Of a DNA stretch of 64,000 nt, positions 44,139 to 57,280 are shown piece after piece. Source of the stretch: Coriaria nepalensis (Eukaryota > Streptophyta > Magnoliopsida > Cucurbitales > Coriariaceae); assembly GCA_027186245.1 (NCBI GenBank), contig CP114485.1, positions 8,956,001 through 9,020,000 on the forward strand, in the 5' to 3' direction. Under the pieces are notes generated by a model. It was not told where the DNA came from. It saw only the letters and a program-made list of their open reading frames with translations, and did not search any database. Both the position numbers and the translations under genes were made by a program. The number at the start of each line of letters is the position of its first letter. Positions within the stretch are counted from its first letter, which is position 1.

Positions 44139-44527
44139 TGAAGAAGGTGAAACCATTTCCTAATTAACAATAAAGAGTGATCATAGTCGATGGGTCGACG
44201 TACTTGATGGCTCGATAACTCGATGGGTCATCTTACTCGGAAGCTCGATGGGTCAATGGGTCGACGCCTTTAACATAAAAAACTCAACGCCTCGACGTTT
44301 GCTATGTCAACAATAGCAAGAGCTGTAGTTTTTTATCCAAATCCAGCTCCAGCAAGTTTGCAAGCTCATTAAAAGTGTGTTGGAGCATTTTGTGGAAGAG
44401 TATATTCATTAGATTCCATTTTGGTCAAAATCTCCATATGACAGCTTTACTAAGTTTAGAGTGCAAACTAGAAATTATCTACTTAGGTCTAAAGTATTTG
44501 ATTTGTTGCTTTCTAAATAATCTAAGA
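44139..44527 (+). mobile_element. Partial 3' LTR of the plus-strand Copia element
   Basis: Matches 40718-41112 (for example gcaagctcatta.aagtgtgttgg and gacagctttact), including the tcgatggctcgat minisatellite. It ends in the middle of the 5' LTR text, so it is truncated. Confidence 0.8.
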
Positions 44528-45862
44528 TATCATCAACGCACGTAATATTAAAGAACGACTTCAATACATAATTCTATACGTTATTTGAATCTACTTCGCG
44601 AAAAATTATTATATTCAAAATTATTATCATAATCCAATAATCTACTTACGCTTAAAGTATATTCAAAATCCATGTCCAAAGATGAACTCAATTGATCGTA
44701 AATAAACAAAAATTAACTAAGATCACTGAAGTACAATCTTTAGCCCACAATCTTTAATGCTCTTATGAGTTTCCAACCCAGAAAATTTAAAATAAAATGA
44801 AAAAATCGTTAGTATGTTTGTACGGCAGTGCTACCACCTTGGTAGCTAGGTCATGCTGCCTCTGCTGGGAAATGGCGGCCGCTGACCGGCTCCATTGATG
44901 GCGTTGCTACAGCCGGAAAAGGTGGCCAGATTTTTCTAATTTTTAAAATTAATTTTCTGGATTTTAGTTCATTTGAATTGTTTAATTAATTTCATAAAAT
45001 ATTTAATTGATGCTTAGTATAATTCAAAGATAAAGATTATCAATTTGAATTATTATTAAATATTTATGGTAATTGTTTGATAATTATTTGAATAAACCTA
45101 TGATTATCATAGTTACTATAAATAGTTTATTATATAGATTCTTGATAATGATTGATTTATTTGAATTTTGAAATAGTTTCAAGAGTTATTAATTATTTAA
45201 ATTGTTTAAAATAATTAATAAATATGGAATTATTCCATATATGAAAACCTGCATGATTAATAATTTACATACCCAATTAGGAAGCAATTCCCAATTAAAA
45301 AAGTTTCTTAATTTAGAATATTTCATTTCATTTTATGGAAATGATCTAATAATATATGGAAGTTAACATAATTGAAAATATTCATTAAAAAATTAAAAGA
45401 AAATATTATTTATTCATTTACTAATTTAAATAAATAAATAAATAAACTAATTGTATTATTAGATCTTAAAACATTGATATGCATTAAGGTAAGGATAATA
45501 ATATAAAATATCTCCTCCCTCTGGGATTTCTTCTCTCCTTCGTTGAGATATAGTCGAGATGGCAAACACACGTCAGTGAGAGCCAAATAGGGATTTCATC
45601 TTTCTTTTTCTTTTTTTTTTCCCTTTACCTTTACCTTTACCTTTACCTTTTTGGCAAGCACACCTTTTGTTCTTTTTTTTTTCCCCTCTATCATACAAGG
45701 CTACAAGCGATAAAATATATGAAAATAATGTCAAAATTGGATAAGAGTTGAAAAAATACTGGAGTTAAAAGCTCATATTTTTACAGGGGCCTAAATTATA
45801 GCGTATTCCATCGACCAGCCACCAAGAATAATCATAAATAAACGCATCCGAGTTTTTCCTAC
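44528..45862. other. AT-rich intergenic DNA, no gene seen
   Basis: A GC-rich patch at 44825-44935 (ggcggccgctgaccggctcc) is reminiscent of the patch at 13.75-13.87 kb and may be retroelement leader. A (CCTTTA)n run lies at 45633-45652. The last bases before 45862 are the TORMOZ 3' side. Confidence 0.4.
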
Positions 45863-48800
45863 TTAAGCCTCTAAGGGGATGGCTTTTTCTACTTTAGTAT
45901 ATGCCACACCTTTAGCTTTCTTCTGTGATCCATCTATAGATTTCTTTGATTTTCTTTTCTTTGTAACAGCCTCTTCTTTTACCTCTTCTTTTACATCTTC
46001 AGATGTCTGGTTTTTTCCTTCAGTTCTAACTACCTCATCTGCATCCTTACCACTTTCAACTACTTTAGACTCATCATATGTCAATGATGCTCTTTCATCA
46101 GTTACGGGATCAATAACCGACATTCCAGTCAGTGTATAATCCAATAAAAACGTGCTTCTAACAAGCCGGTCTATCCTGCTAAAGTGTCTCTGGGAATATG
46201 GAATAAGACCCTCAAGGAGTTCACCCACACCTTTTATCTGAAAGACCAAAAACAAAATGTAATTGATGGATAATATAACAAAAAGCATGAGGAGGTAAAA
46301 TACTCACTTCAACAATCTCGGTTGGAGGAAGAATGTGGAAAATTCTGAACAGCACAAATTGAGCAACATGACACAGTTTTGGCTTTGTATTCCATTCCCG
46401 AATATAGTCAAAAAGTTGGCGAAACTCTTCCTTGCCAAGGGAGTTGAGGGCTTTCTTTACATGATCTTCAGCATCACTCTTACTGCAAAGATATTCATTC
46501 GCATAATATTTATACACACACCCATGTATAAATATTACAGGAGTGCAATTTTTTATATTGAATAAAAGAAAAAACTGCCACTAACCTGCAAAGTTCAGCA
46601 AATAACTCAAACAGTCTACGAGGCCTACGGAGCTCAAATGCAATTTGGAGGGCTTTAGCATAGTCAGCATCTGATAGTGCATTTTCTAGTTCCTGACCTT
46701 TCAAAACCCCTTCTTCCTGCATTATTGCGATCAGTCAAAACAAATATATCCAGATAGTACATATAGTCGAAATTCTTGTCCAGAAACCATACTGTACATA
46801 TCAGGTTCATATTATAAACATGTGCCAGCAGGAGAGAGAGAGAGAGAGAATCCACCTCTTTACGGAAAGCTTCCTCTTTATCAGATGCAGTAGAGTCATA
46901 CCACAGATTGACAACAGCATCACCGCCACCTGTTGCAAGCATCTCTGTCTTCTTCCCAACAGTCAATGCCCAAACCTGCAGAGTGAAAGTCATGTCCACA
47001 AGATGTCATGATAGATGTCTTTTAGAATTTTCAAATATCTAATCTATGTAGAGGATATGAAAATTAATATAATATAGATAATTGTGTCACCTTCTCTTCA
47101 TGTTGATCATATGTAGCAATGCACTCATTAGTTTTAACAGTCCAAAGCTTTACCAATCCATCAGCACCTGAAAATCAGTCACTAGTTTTTAATGATGTAT
47201 TCTACATACCACATCGAAGTTTAAACAAAAAGCATAATTGGTGAAGGTGACAGTCCTCACCAGAAGAGATGATCTGGGTTCCCCGAGTAAGAAACGATGC
47301 TCTTAATACACTTGATGTGTGACCTTCAAATGTTTTCAAGCATGAAGCATCAGATAAAGCCCATATCTTTATTGTTTTATCACCAGAGGCTGTAATGACA
47401 CACTGATCAACTGGAGAAAACTCTACAGACCAGATCCCTCTTTTATGCCCTTTTAGAACAGCTACAGAGACGAGATCTGGAAGCCTCCAAACACAAGCCG
47501 TACGATCCTATTACATAAATTATCCAAGCACACACCTGAGAACCAAAGGACTAAAATCCAAACGACTATTATTATAAGCTTTCTTTATAGATTGCTAACC
47601 TGAGAACCACTGCAAACTAAACTGTCATTGGGTGCAATAGCTATAGAATTGATATCCTTATCATGAGCGGCTACGACTGCTTTTACTTTCAAATTAATAG
47701 GCTGTTGAATATCGTCTGAAAGACCTTCCAAACTCCACACCTTTATGGTACGATCACTAAACAAGACAAGTGAAAAAATGTTTATTTATACACGTATAGA
47801 GAGTTACCAAATAGCTCGTTTTGCATTGGCAATTCATTAATGAAACTGGTTGTGTTAATCCTGATAAGAAAAGCACACACCTACTACCACTAACAAAGAA
47901 GTTACGCTGCTTCTTTGAAAATGCAATCGCTCCAACAGCTCCCATATGACCTTTGCCAACTCCAATGCAAGATTTGCTTTCTGATTCCCATAACCTTACC
48001 TACACAGGAAAAGAGTTTGGATTGAAAAATATGATAAATTTATACAACAAGATAGCAAAACAAACAGCACATTAAGTAACAACAAATGTGCTATGAACAA
48101 AGGAAAAAAAGGTTTCATTCACATCAGTCTTCTTTCAGCTTTTGAAATTGTAAACCTATCTTGCATCCATGATTTGAATTAGCATCAAGTGTAGTAACCA
48201 AGAAGGAATTCATCATAGCTACAATATATGTGAATGTGTAGAAGACTTACAGAATTATCTTTACTTCCAGTTACAATGAGAGTTCTTCCAGAGCTGGAGA
48301 CACAAGTGTCAAGGCATAGTACCATTTCAGTATGACCGGCCAATACATAAGAGCATGACATGGATGCAACATCATACACCCGTACCTGCATATTTCCACA
48401 GAGAATTACAAAACCAGGTCAAAACAGCAACACCATTACAGTTTGTACTATCGAAAATTGTAAATATATTGAGGCTCTGCCCAATCAATGATTTAGGATA
48501 TAGTTGAGAATGAATATTATGTACTTACCTGTTCAACGTTGGTAGCAACAGCCAGAAATTGTTCATCGTCACCCAAGAACCTCATATCAACAATCTCTTC
48601 ATTGTAACCTATAAGTCTTTTGCTTAGGATTAAATTGAACCCATCTTCTGGGTCTTGAACTGGAGAATAAAACAGAAACTGTTGATCAGCTGTGACACAA
48701 AGCAAGCCTTGATCTGAAGGCAACACAACAGTAGCAAGGAAGCCCCTTTTCTGGTCATTGGCGTCAGAGTTGACAGTAACATCTGAGGACTTTTGCTCAA

Positions 48801-50940
48801 ACAAGCAAACTGCACTGCCAATGTAGAAAAGTAGAATTATAAATATTGAACCAAACAAAACTCATATTCAAAGAGAGAACACTTGAACATTATTAGGTTA
48901 TACCTTTCCGAACTCCATATACATATAACCCCACGTTCCCCAACTGTTACAAAATATATTGCTTGGGATCCACTAGTCTTGCCTCGCTTCTTATTTTGTG
49001 AAACAAGATATGATGCAAAAAGAGATCCAGAAGGGATTACAGAAACAGCTTCAAGAACCTCAAATGTTAATATAGTCTTCTTGCAGGTATAATCCTGTAG
49101 GTCCCACAAGTTTACAACCTGAAATCAATGTAAAATGTCAATTCCTGACCAAGAAGCTATCAGAAGTGGCATTTCAAACCACTTAAACCAACTAACAAAT
49201 AAATGCTGAAATAACCAAAAGAAGCCAACAATCAAACAATTAGACAATCAATTGCTTTCGTCATTAAACAGAGAAAACTATTCTAGGATCCCAACACTCT
49301 CCTTATTGACAAATAGATGTGGAGGCACATTTTCTAATCCTTTGCAAATAAGTTAGATGGAATTATGCTAATTCACTACCTATCAAGCCAAATTTCAAGC
49401 AGACCTTTTCAGAAACTTGAAAGAATATTCCACTAATCACCATATGTTATTGCATTTCACCAGTTTAAGAAGAATCAAGACCGGATTTGAAGAGGGAAAT
49501 AAGAAACATTGCATAAGGTCTTTAAAGGAAAAGGCACAAAGTGTGATACAACCAGCATTCGCATAACAATCAGTGGAATTATCCGAGCATAAGAGAATAG
49601 AACATTAAATAACTAGTTTGAGAAGTCCAGGCCATGCCTTATCTCTTCCAGCACTGAACAAGGTCAGCCCATCTTCAGATAATGCAACTGAAACCACAGT
49701 TGAGTCATGACTTAATGTTGTGATGCACTTCTTGGCTAACAGATCCCACACTCTAACAGTTGTATCATCACTTCCAGAGAAAAGCTACAAAAACCAAGCA
49801 GAATGGTCAACTAAAGAATGTATATGTGATATACTTTCAAAACAATATAAATTAATGATGTTGGAGACAAAAAACAAGAAAATTATTAACTACTCTGCAA
49901 TTTACTGTAAACCACTACATTCCCGATCATCTACAAATAAAACTAATATAAGCAAACATCACCTTCTAATTCAGTACATACAATTTGTTTAGTAGGATCA
50001 GGGTGGAAGAGAAGGGAAGAAACAACCCCTTTGTGGCCCTTGAAGTAATGTGTGCAAAACCCCCCATCAACATCCCAGACGAGGACCTTCCTATCTGCTC
50101 CAGCTGTAGCAAGCAAACCCCCCGATGAATGGCAAGCCATACCCATCACAGGACCATCATGACCCTACTTAAAAATAAATAATACATACATCAAATCAAG
50201 CCTGGTTAAGAAAGAGAAGGTAATAACAATTCCATCAGTACAACAGATACATTTACTTGAGCGCCAAACAATGAAGAGCGAAGGCAAGTAAGATTATAAT
50301 CCTTCCTTAGCAAAAGGATGATGCTAAGTGGTAAGTCAGTTACATAGCATATGGTTAAAATAGATATCCACTTCTAAATTTTTCTTTTTTTAACTCAACT
50401 CTTATTTAACCTCATTGCCTGTAAGCTTTCTCTTTATCATCTTGACTACTAAAAAGAATACTGACTTTCTCCCACGCAGTTTTTTTTTTTTTCATAAAAT
50501 TATTTAATTGCAACCAACATTTCTTAAACTCGTTAGCTCGAAAACAAAGCATGCCCCATTTCATTTCTTTGCACATCAATTGCACACACAAAAATAAATA
50601 AATTAGTAAACTAAATAACAGTTCAAAAGCTGGTCCATACCTTCCAGGACCGCACACATTTTGACGTGGAGAGGTCCCAAGTCCTGATTTGCCGACTGTG
50701 ACCAGCAGAGAAGAGCAACTGATCATTAGGGCTAAGAGCTAGAGCTGTAACCGCCTCCGACTCGCCGACTTCAATAGTAGACCGAACAGAAGCGGTGGAG
50801 GAGTCGACGATTTTAATAGAGTCACCACAGGCGCATGCGATGAAGGAACCGTCGGACGAAACCACGAAGGGCCCGCCGGTGAAGAACTGTCGCAAAGATG
50901 GGACGCATCTGTAGTTCTTCTTGAAGCTAAGCGACGCCAT
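45863..50940 (-). CDS. TOZ: TORMOZ/UTP13-type WD40 protein of the SSU processome
   Basis: Nucleolar U3 snoRNP component for 18S rRNA maturation (TBL3 in animals, Utp13 in yeast); in Arabidopsis needed for embryo division planes. Exons: 50940-50641, 50164-49982, 49784-49638, 49118-48904, 48814-48529, 48385-48251, 47999-47881, 47756-47600, 47507-47261, 47167-47091, 46975-46856, 46716-46586, 46482-46308, 46237-45863; 2667 nt, 888 aa, in frame throughout (Arabidopsis ~876 aa from memory). WD repeats are seen as SAGHSRQIRTWDL, TAGADRKVLVWDV, SGSDDTTVRVWDL, TGSKDNSVRLWE, SGSSDRTIKVWSL, SGSQDRTACVWRL, TASGDKTIKIWAL and GADGLVKLW. The C-terminal Utp13 domain (FDYIREWNTKPKLCHVAQFV, GLIPYSQRHFSRIDRLVRST) is followed by a Lys-rich nuclear-type tail. 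Intron 3 has a GC donor. Confidence 0.96.
49634..49640 (-). other. GC-AG donor site of TOZ intron 3
   Basis: On the minus strand exon 3 ends GATAAG and the intron begins GCATGG. The next exon starts GTTGTAAACTTGTGGGAC, so SAGRDK|VVNLWDL is restored only by this junction. No in-frame GT lies nearby. The +3 to +6 bases (ATGG) are a weak match to the GC-AG consensus. Confidence 0.75.
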
Positions 50941-51164
50941 GGACAGCGGAAGAATAAGAAGGGAAGTAGAGGAACGAGGGAACAAGTTTATATACGACTG
51001 GCTAGGTTATAGCGAGTATTAGGTAATTATGTTTCTCTTATGTAATATTTTATTTTTTACCTTAAAATATTAAATTTATTTTATATTGAAATAAAAAATT
51101 AAAATTATCTTTATACTACTGCTTCAAAGCGTCTTCATTATCTTTTTCTTTTTTTTCTTCCTTC
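50941..51164 (-). promoter_or_regulatory. Probable TOZ 5' UTR and promoter
   Basis: Short stretch between the TOZ start and the left arm of the Mutator-like element. No clear TATA box. The transposon arm begins only ~225 bp upstream of the start codon. Confidence 0.35.
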
Positions 51165-51885
51165 TCTCGCTTTCTCTTTTCCTCTCGGCTTTCCGTCTCA
51201 TCTCGAGGATCTGTAACAAGATGATCTTCCTCTTTCGATTTACTATCTTATTTACTCTCCAATTTTTTTTCTAAGATGCAAATATGTAAATAAAATTCAA
51301 TATTTATATCTTTTTTTTAAAATTGATTTCGATCTAAGTAAAAATTAGATCGAAATCTTAATATCATCCAAGATATTAGTCCAATTTTTAGTGGACCAAA
51401 ATCATGAATTTATATTTCAGTCCAGGATCGAAATTTTTCATTTTTTTTTATCATTTTTTTTTCAAATATTGATCTCAAACTTTTTTTAAGGAATGACATC
51501 ATCTATATTTATAGTAGTATATTTCAATGGGAATGGAAGAATGATACACTTCAAAATTATCGAAATCTTAGGTATCAAAAGGCTCAGAAGGATAAAAAGT
51601 TATTCTAGTTGAAACATGCATAAGTTTTAATAATTTGTTAAAAGTTATCTACAATACTATTCACATTGATCCTTATAAATTTAGTATGAAAATAGCATAT
51701 AAGCCACTATTGTCATAGATCACTCATCCAATATTTATAAAATATGAGACAAATATGAAGTCTTTTTTATATAATGTATGTTCGGGTAATCTATCTCCAC
51801 TATATGTGATGGTAATTCTAAAAGGGAGAAGTAGTGTATATGTTTGAGAGGGACGTCAGGTACCTGATCTTAAAAATAGTGGTTC
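51165..51885 (+). repeat. Left inverted arm (~720 bp) of a Mutator-like element
   Basis: The sequence pairs in inverted orientation with 56878-57565 over its whole length. Shared stretches include atttactctcc.atttttt.ctaagatg, aatgacatcatct.tatttatag, cacttcaaaatta, gtatgaaaatagcata.aagcc and gacgtca.gtacc.gatctt. Translated in shifting frames it resembles the first part of a MuDR transposase (TSSIFIVVYFNG, then I-YKP-like text). Confidence 0.75.
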
Positions 51886-53039
51886 TACCACCCATCGTGC
51901 ATAAACAAAGTGGAAGACCAAAAAATAAACGTATATCATCAACCTATGAATAAATATGAAAAAGAAGAAAATGTGGCAATGTCTTGGACACAGTAGGAAG
52001 ACTTGTTGGAACCTTACTCCACTAGCAACTGTCGAAAACACTTCATACTTGTTGTGGATGTTTATTATTATTATTATTATTTATGTTTTTTTTGTATGTT
52101 TATTTATTTATGATGTATATTATGTTTTCAGTTTTTTAAGGTCAACTTTTTCTTTTTAAAAGTAACAAGAAAATTAAGGGGAAAAAAAAAACAACAACAA
52201 GAACAATAACAAAACAAAACATATTGTATCGAATTGAAATCTTGAATCGGAATCAAGATTTTGGTCCACCAAACCGAACATGATTTATATCTAACTAAAC
52301 TGGCACTTTATTTTTAATTACATTAATTTTTAAGTGTTATATTATTTTAAGGTTTTCATTCTATCCATACAAAGGGTAAGTTAAGTTTTTAAGGTTTCAA
52401 GCTTAAAGCTTTTTACCTCTTAGTTATGTTTTAAGTCTTAGGTTTAAAGGTTGGGAATATAAGAAGACCAAAAAAAAAAAAAAAAACAACAACAACAACA
52501 TACTATTTTGGACCAAAATCTTCATTTCGGTCAAGATTTTGATCTAAATAGTCAGATTGAAGATTTTTTTATTTTAAAATTTTTTTTTAATTTTATTCTA
52601 TCCATTAATATTCTAAGAGTAATTTTGTTTAATGTTAAAGTTAGAGGGTTTTATATGGATTTAAGTTTTATTTAATGTTAAAGATAAAGTTAAAGTTCAA
52701 GGGGTAAGGCTTAATGAATTGAAATAATGATATTTATATATTATAGAATGAACAAAACAATATGTCCCACACATGTATATATAGGTCAGTCTACATCTTA
52801 CGCATATATAACTTAATCATATTATCATTTATATTTCATAATAACATTTTTATCATATGAAACTCTATACACTTAATTGTATAAACATTACAATCCCCTC
52901 CTTTCTAATTATGTGGTATTTCCATCATTTGTAAATCAAAATGTCTCTCCTTCCAATTATTGTGGTATTTTTCTTCAAATTGGAAATTTTGTAGATAAGT
53001 TGAGGCAAAATCTTATATAACATTGAATATACATGAATG
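51886..53039. other. AT-rich interior of the Mutator-like element
   Basis: No coding sense seen. Contains two stretches (about 52232-52275 and 52505-52550) built of the words gaaatcttga, tcaagattttg and gg(t/a)ccaaaatc, which also occur in the arms and at 55.5-55.7 kb. Confidence 0.4.
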
Positions 53040-54910
53040 ACTTCAATTTCCTCCTAGATATCTACCATCTAATCCATAATGTATAGAGTCTAAGTGTGGA
53101 AGTCCACGAATAAGGTCACCAAATGCATATTTTTTAAGTTGAGCGGCATGTACACGCTGCACATATTCTCCTAGGCAGCGTTTGTAGGCCACTGTGTCGT
53201 TTCCACTATGTAACTACAACTCAAAAGTCAACCATGTTAGGGCATAGTAGTAAAAATCTAAGGTACAAAATTCTTACATAAGTCTGATTTCCATGTATGC
53301 CTGATAAGGTCATCTACTTGTTGCTGGCCCTTTGTCACCTCAACCATAGTCTAACTAAAGAGGTCGTCTATTATTACTACGAGATTTCTTCCAATCCAAG
53401 AGAATGAATCGGGATAAATTTATAGCCGCATACAGATCAACAACAAACATTCGTTGATATGATGTCAATCAATTCATTAAAATAAGGTTCTAAGTAAAAT
53501 TATCTATATGTAAATGTCATATTTAATTAAAATTGAGCAATACTTACTAAACTTTGCAACCACTTCCCTCGAATTCTTATTATCTTAAAAACATTATTGT
53601 CGGCTTACATGCCTGTCACGAGTTTGACGGTCGACTCGTCTTTACTTGTCTCTCGCATCATTGCAGCTTTCTTTGTATCCTTATATGGTTTATGATATGG
53701 ATTAAATTTTATTACACTGTATATCTGACGTAGTTCTAGTTCCAACAATGGAGACTTGAGAATAGCATCACATATGGGTTCATCGATCGTTGACCAACTA
53801 GCATCTTATAGGAGGCGTTACCATCCTCACCATCTCTAGCCACCTATTCACAAAAAATAAAACATGTAAGACTTAGGAAATTTTAAATTTTATTTTTTAA
53901 CAATTCTTAAATAAAGCAATATTCATACTTGATTCTGCTCCTAGGTCACCTAAGAAGTGGTGTGGACTTGATTCATCATGGGATGATGATGAATTCCAAT
54001 GGCCACCAAATCTTTGCTTTATCTTTGACCAACAACCTCAATCTTCTCTTCCATCCTCTACATCATAACCTGCATGTCACGATCGACAGTCGGTGTAGAT
54101 GGAAAGGGTCAATCAAGAGTTGGTGTCTCATCCTCCTCCTCTAAAGAATCTTGTGCCCACTATATATTTACATCCTCCTCCTCCTCTTCATCTACTACCA
54201 CGTCCTTGTCATGTTAAACAATATGTAAAAGACTTTTCAGAATAGTCTACCTCATCGGTGGTCGAATCTAGTAAAGCTGTCACTCAGTCAATGACATCAT
54301 CTTCAACCTCATCATTGAATGGGTCAATGTTGGCCATATAAGGAGCGTATTCTTCCCTCCTTGATGAACAAAAGATTTCACGCAATCTAGCCTAAATCAT
54401 TAAAAGAAGCTTACATAAGTTGGTTAATTAAATAATTATTTATCACAATAAAAACTAACCTCTCGGTTACTCAGAAATTTGACGACACTCTTGAGCGTTT
54501 GTTTAATAAAATGCATGACCCAATTCAAGGTCTGTGGCTTATGGGTTTTCTCCAAACGCTCTCCAAAAGTCTATCCAAGGCTTGAAATCATTTCAAGTGC
54601 CTATACCTATAATAATTAAAAAAATCATTAAAAATTATTAAGTAATAAAAACTAACTGTAAATCAAAATTAAGATTACTAATTACCTGGAAGGCAAGCAA
54701 AAAACCAATTCCCACTTAACAACCACTTTTTCTCTAGTTATAGCTCTTACGGATTTCTCCACAAGGTCAACCTTCTTGATGCTTTGAATAGTTATCTCAT
54801 GAACTACTTTACCCCAACCATAATTATCGAAGAACTTAATATTTGAGACTATATATAGATACTGATGTGGTACTGTCTGCGACTCCCTTATACCTAAAAG
54901 GGTAACCACT
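53040..54910 (-). pseudogene. Ulp1/C48 protease-like and DUF1985-like remnant
   Basis: Reading leftward on the minus strand: a DUF1985-like piece (IVSNIKFFDNYGWGKVVHEI at ~54850-54780); acidic tracts DEEEEDVN and LEEEDET at ~54190-54130; SWSTIDEPICDAILKSPLLE and the following YSVIKFNPYHKPY at ~53800-53660; INECLLLI near 53455; and a C48-like box SVYMPLNLKNMHLVTLFVDF with YIMD at ~53160-53085. The order matches Ulp1-type proteins carried by plant Mutator-like and CACTA elements. Stops and frameshifts are frequent. The assignment of individual pieces is by recall of family patterns. Confidence 0.55.
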
Positions 54911-55873
54911 AAGAAATAAATAAGCCCTAACTTTACCCGTAGATCATCAATATTTGTCGTTTCATCAACATCTTAGTCATGCCGCTTTTTAGTTCTACTC
55001 TCCATACTTTCAAAAATCTACATAAGTTGACCACATGTGATATTATCATTCCCTTTGAACTAATAGTTCAATAATTCATCATTTTTCTCGACTTTGACCG
55101 ATTAGGAGGCTGATACCTTATGACATCTCAGTCCGGTAATAAGAGCAAACACTTTCATCGAATAATGGAGAGGATGACCATTTACAATGTACCATGCCTA
55201 GTACTTCTTTTTTGACTAAATTTGACGGATGATCAAGGCACTAACTATTTGAACGGAGAATGAAAGCCTCTCGTCATCATTTAGGAAATGACTAAAACAT
55301 GATTTACTAAACATTTTCAACTCTCTATAATTAAGCTTTCTCTTAATCATAACAAACATATCATGCAGCTTCGAACGAACAATAATCGAAGAAGAACAAT
55401 ATCATCAGATTTCAACACCATAGCAAAACTTAGTGATAGATCCCTTTGAAAACAAATAAATAAAAAAATAATTTCAATTTATTTACACAAACAATGAGAC
55501 GATATTACATCACGATTTCAGTCTGAGTATTAACTTAGACCGAAATCCTGATCAAAGATTTCATTCTAAGATAGAGTCATACCAAAAGATGTGATCATCA
55601 CATATTTCGATCTAAGATAATACTCAAACTGAAATCATAATCACAAATTTTGGTCTGAGTATTATCTCATATCAAAATTAGTGAAGATCACATCTTTCAA
55701 TCTAAGTGTATCGCAGATCGATATCTTTGATTGCATGAAAAATCTATGATAGGATTTTGCCAACTGAAACCCAAATCCACTTAACTCAAACTCAAAATCA
55801 GATGTAAAATTTAACAATTTCATTACAATAAAAACATATCATGTGAATTTCATATTCTCCAGACCAAGCTTGG

Positions 55874-57280
55874 TTATCCTTCATTAATGGATGCCAAAGG
55901 AGAGAATGAGAGCGAGAGAGAGAGAACGAGTGGATCACATAATGAGTACATACTCATACTTATAGAATTTGCAACTATTATGGCATGTGCACACGAAATT
56001 CTATCTAAGTCAAACACCCTACATGTATAACCTTGCATAGCTATCTTCGGCTGTATCCTGAACAAGATCACGTGTAATAAACCTTAATTTCCATACCTTC
56101 CAATAAGTAATATTTACCCTCATATTTTTTTGGGTTCAATGTTTAATCATTTCCAGAGTAGGTCTCTAGTTGCTACCACCAAAATTATTCATCACATGTC
56201 GTCGAATTACCAATGTTAATGCTTGTCGATGCTTACCAGTGCTTACCGATGCTCGTGACATGAGGAGTCCAAACTGTATGTATGTTGGTCATTATAAGTA
56301 CGAATTTAGAAAAGTGTACAATCTTCCTTACAAATAGCACGAAGCATCCACTTGCAATTTGAATCTACACAAATGACAAATATGTAGTCTTATCTAACTT
56401 CTTCATCTTGAATTCAAAATTCTATTGGATTGCATGCATCTGTAGATGCATCTTTAAGTCGTTATTCGAATAAAATAAATGAGTGGAATAAAACTCATCT
56501 ATGCTCCCTTGGGAAGAAGCAATCGAGAGTACATTACTTCTCATCCCAAATTGTTTAATAACAAGTGGCGGTAAATCAGGAGTAACTGTATTATCAGGAG
56601 CAACCGTATTATCTGGGGGAGATAAATATTAAGTATAAGTACTACTCCATTAAAGAAATCACCCTCATACAAACGAAAATTAGGCTTCATTTCATTATTG
56701 TGATAATTATCACATTCTTCCTATGTTCTTCCAAACCTATCATCTTCATCCTCTATCTCACCTTCATTCTCTTTGTCATTCTTAAATCTCGGAATCAACA
56801 TGTCCGTCCACATCTAGATTTAGACCTGATTTAGATATTCATCGTTACTATCAACATAACTCATAAAAGTTTCATTTTCATCATTACCAAGATCGGGTAC
56901 TTGACGTCGCTCTCGAACATGCATATCACTTTTGCCCTTCTGAATTAACGTCGCATATAGTGACATGGATTACTCGAACATGCATGATATAAAAACGGCT
57001 TCATATCTATATCATTTTCAATAAATATTAAATGAGTGATTAATGATAATAACGGCTTGTATGCTATTTTCATGCAAAATTCATGAGGATTATAGACGAC
57101 TTCTAACAAATCACTAAAGCTTATGTCTGTTTCAACTAGAATGGCCTTTCAAATTCTTAGCCCTTTGGTACTCAAAATTTTGCTAATTTTGAAGTGCTAT
57201 CATCATCCTTCCATTTCCTATTGAAACATACTGCTATAAATACAGATGATGTCATTCCTACAAAAAATTTGAGAAATTTG
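55874..57280 (-). pseudogene. MuDR-type transposase remnant lacking the catalytic core
   Basis: From right to left on the minus strand: N-terminal part (SSVFIAVCFNRKWKDD, then IAYKPLLS and FIENDIDMKPFLYHACSSNP in other frames) at ~57250-56980; MuDR DNA-binding part (NFEFKMKKL, DSNCKWMLRAICKED, IRTYNDQHTYSLDSSCHEH) at ~56440-56240; SWIM zinc finger YTCRVFDLDRISCAHAI at ~56030-55975. Only ~200 bp separates the MuDR part from SWIM, so the MULE catalytic domain (normally ~300 aa) is gone. Stops are present throughout. Confidence 0.8.
56221..56260. repeat. Four 10-bp direct repeats
   Basis: gcttgtcgat, gcttaccagt, gcttaccgat, gctcgtgaca in a row. They lie in the transposase remnant right after the CHEH motif and interrupt its frame. 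Confidence 0.6.

Noticed and set aside
45633..45652. (CCTTTA)n run resembling telomere repeat
   Set aside because: The plant telomere unit is CCCTAAA. This hexamer differs and has only a few copies.
46822..46851. GA-rich run near TOZ exon 11
   Set aside because: A simple microsatellite inside intron 11; no evidence of function.
55900..55925. GA microsatellite near the SWIM remnant
   Set aside because: Simple repeat without further structure.
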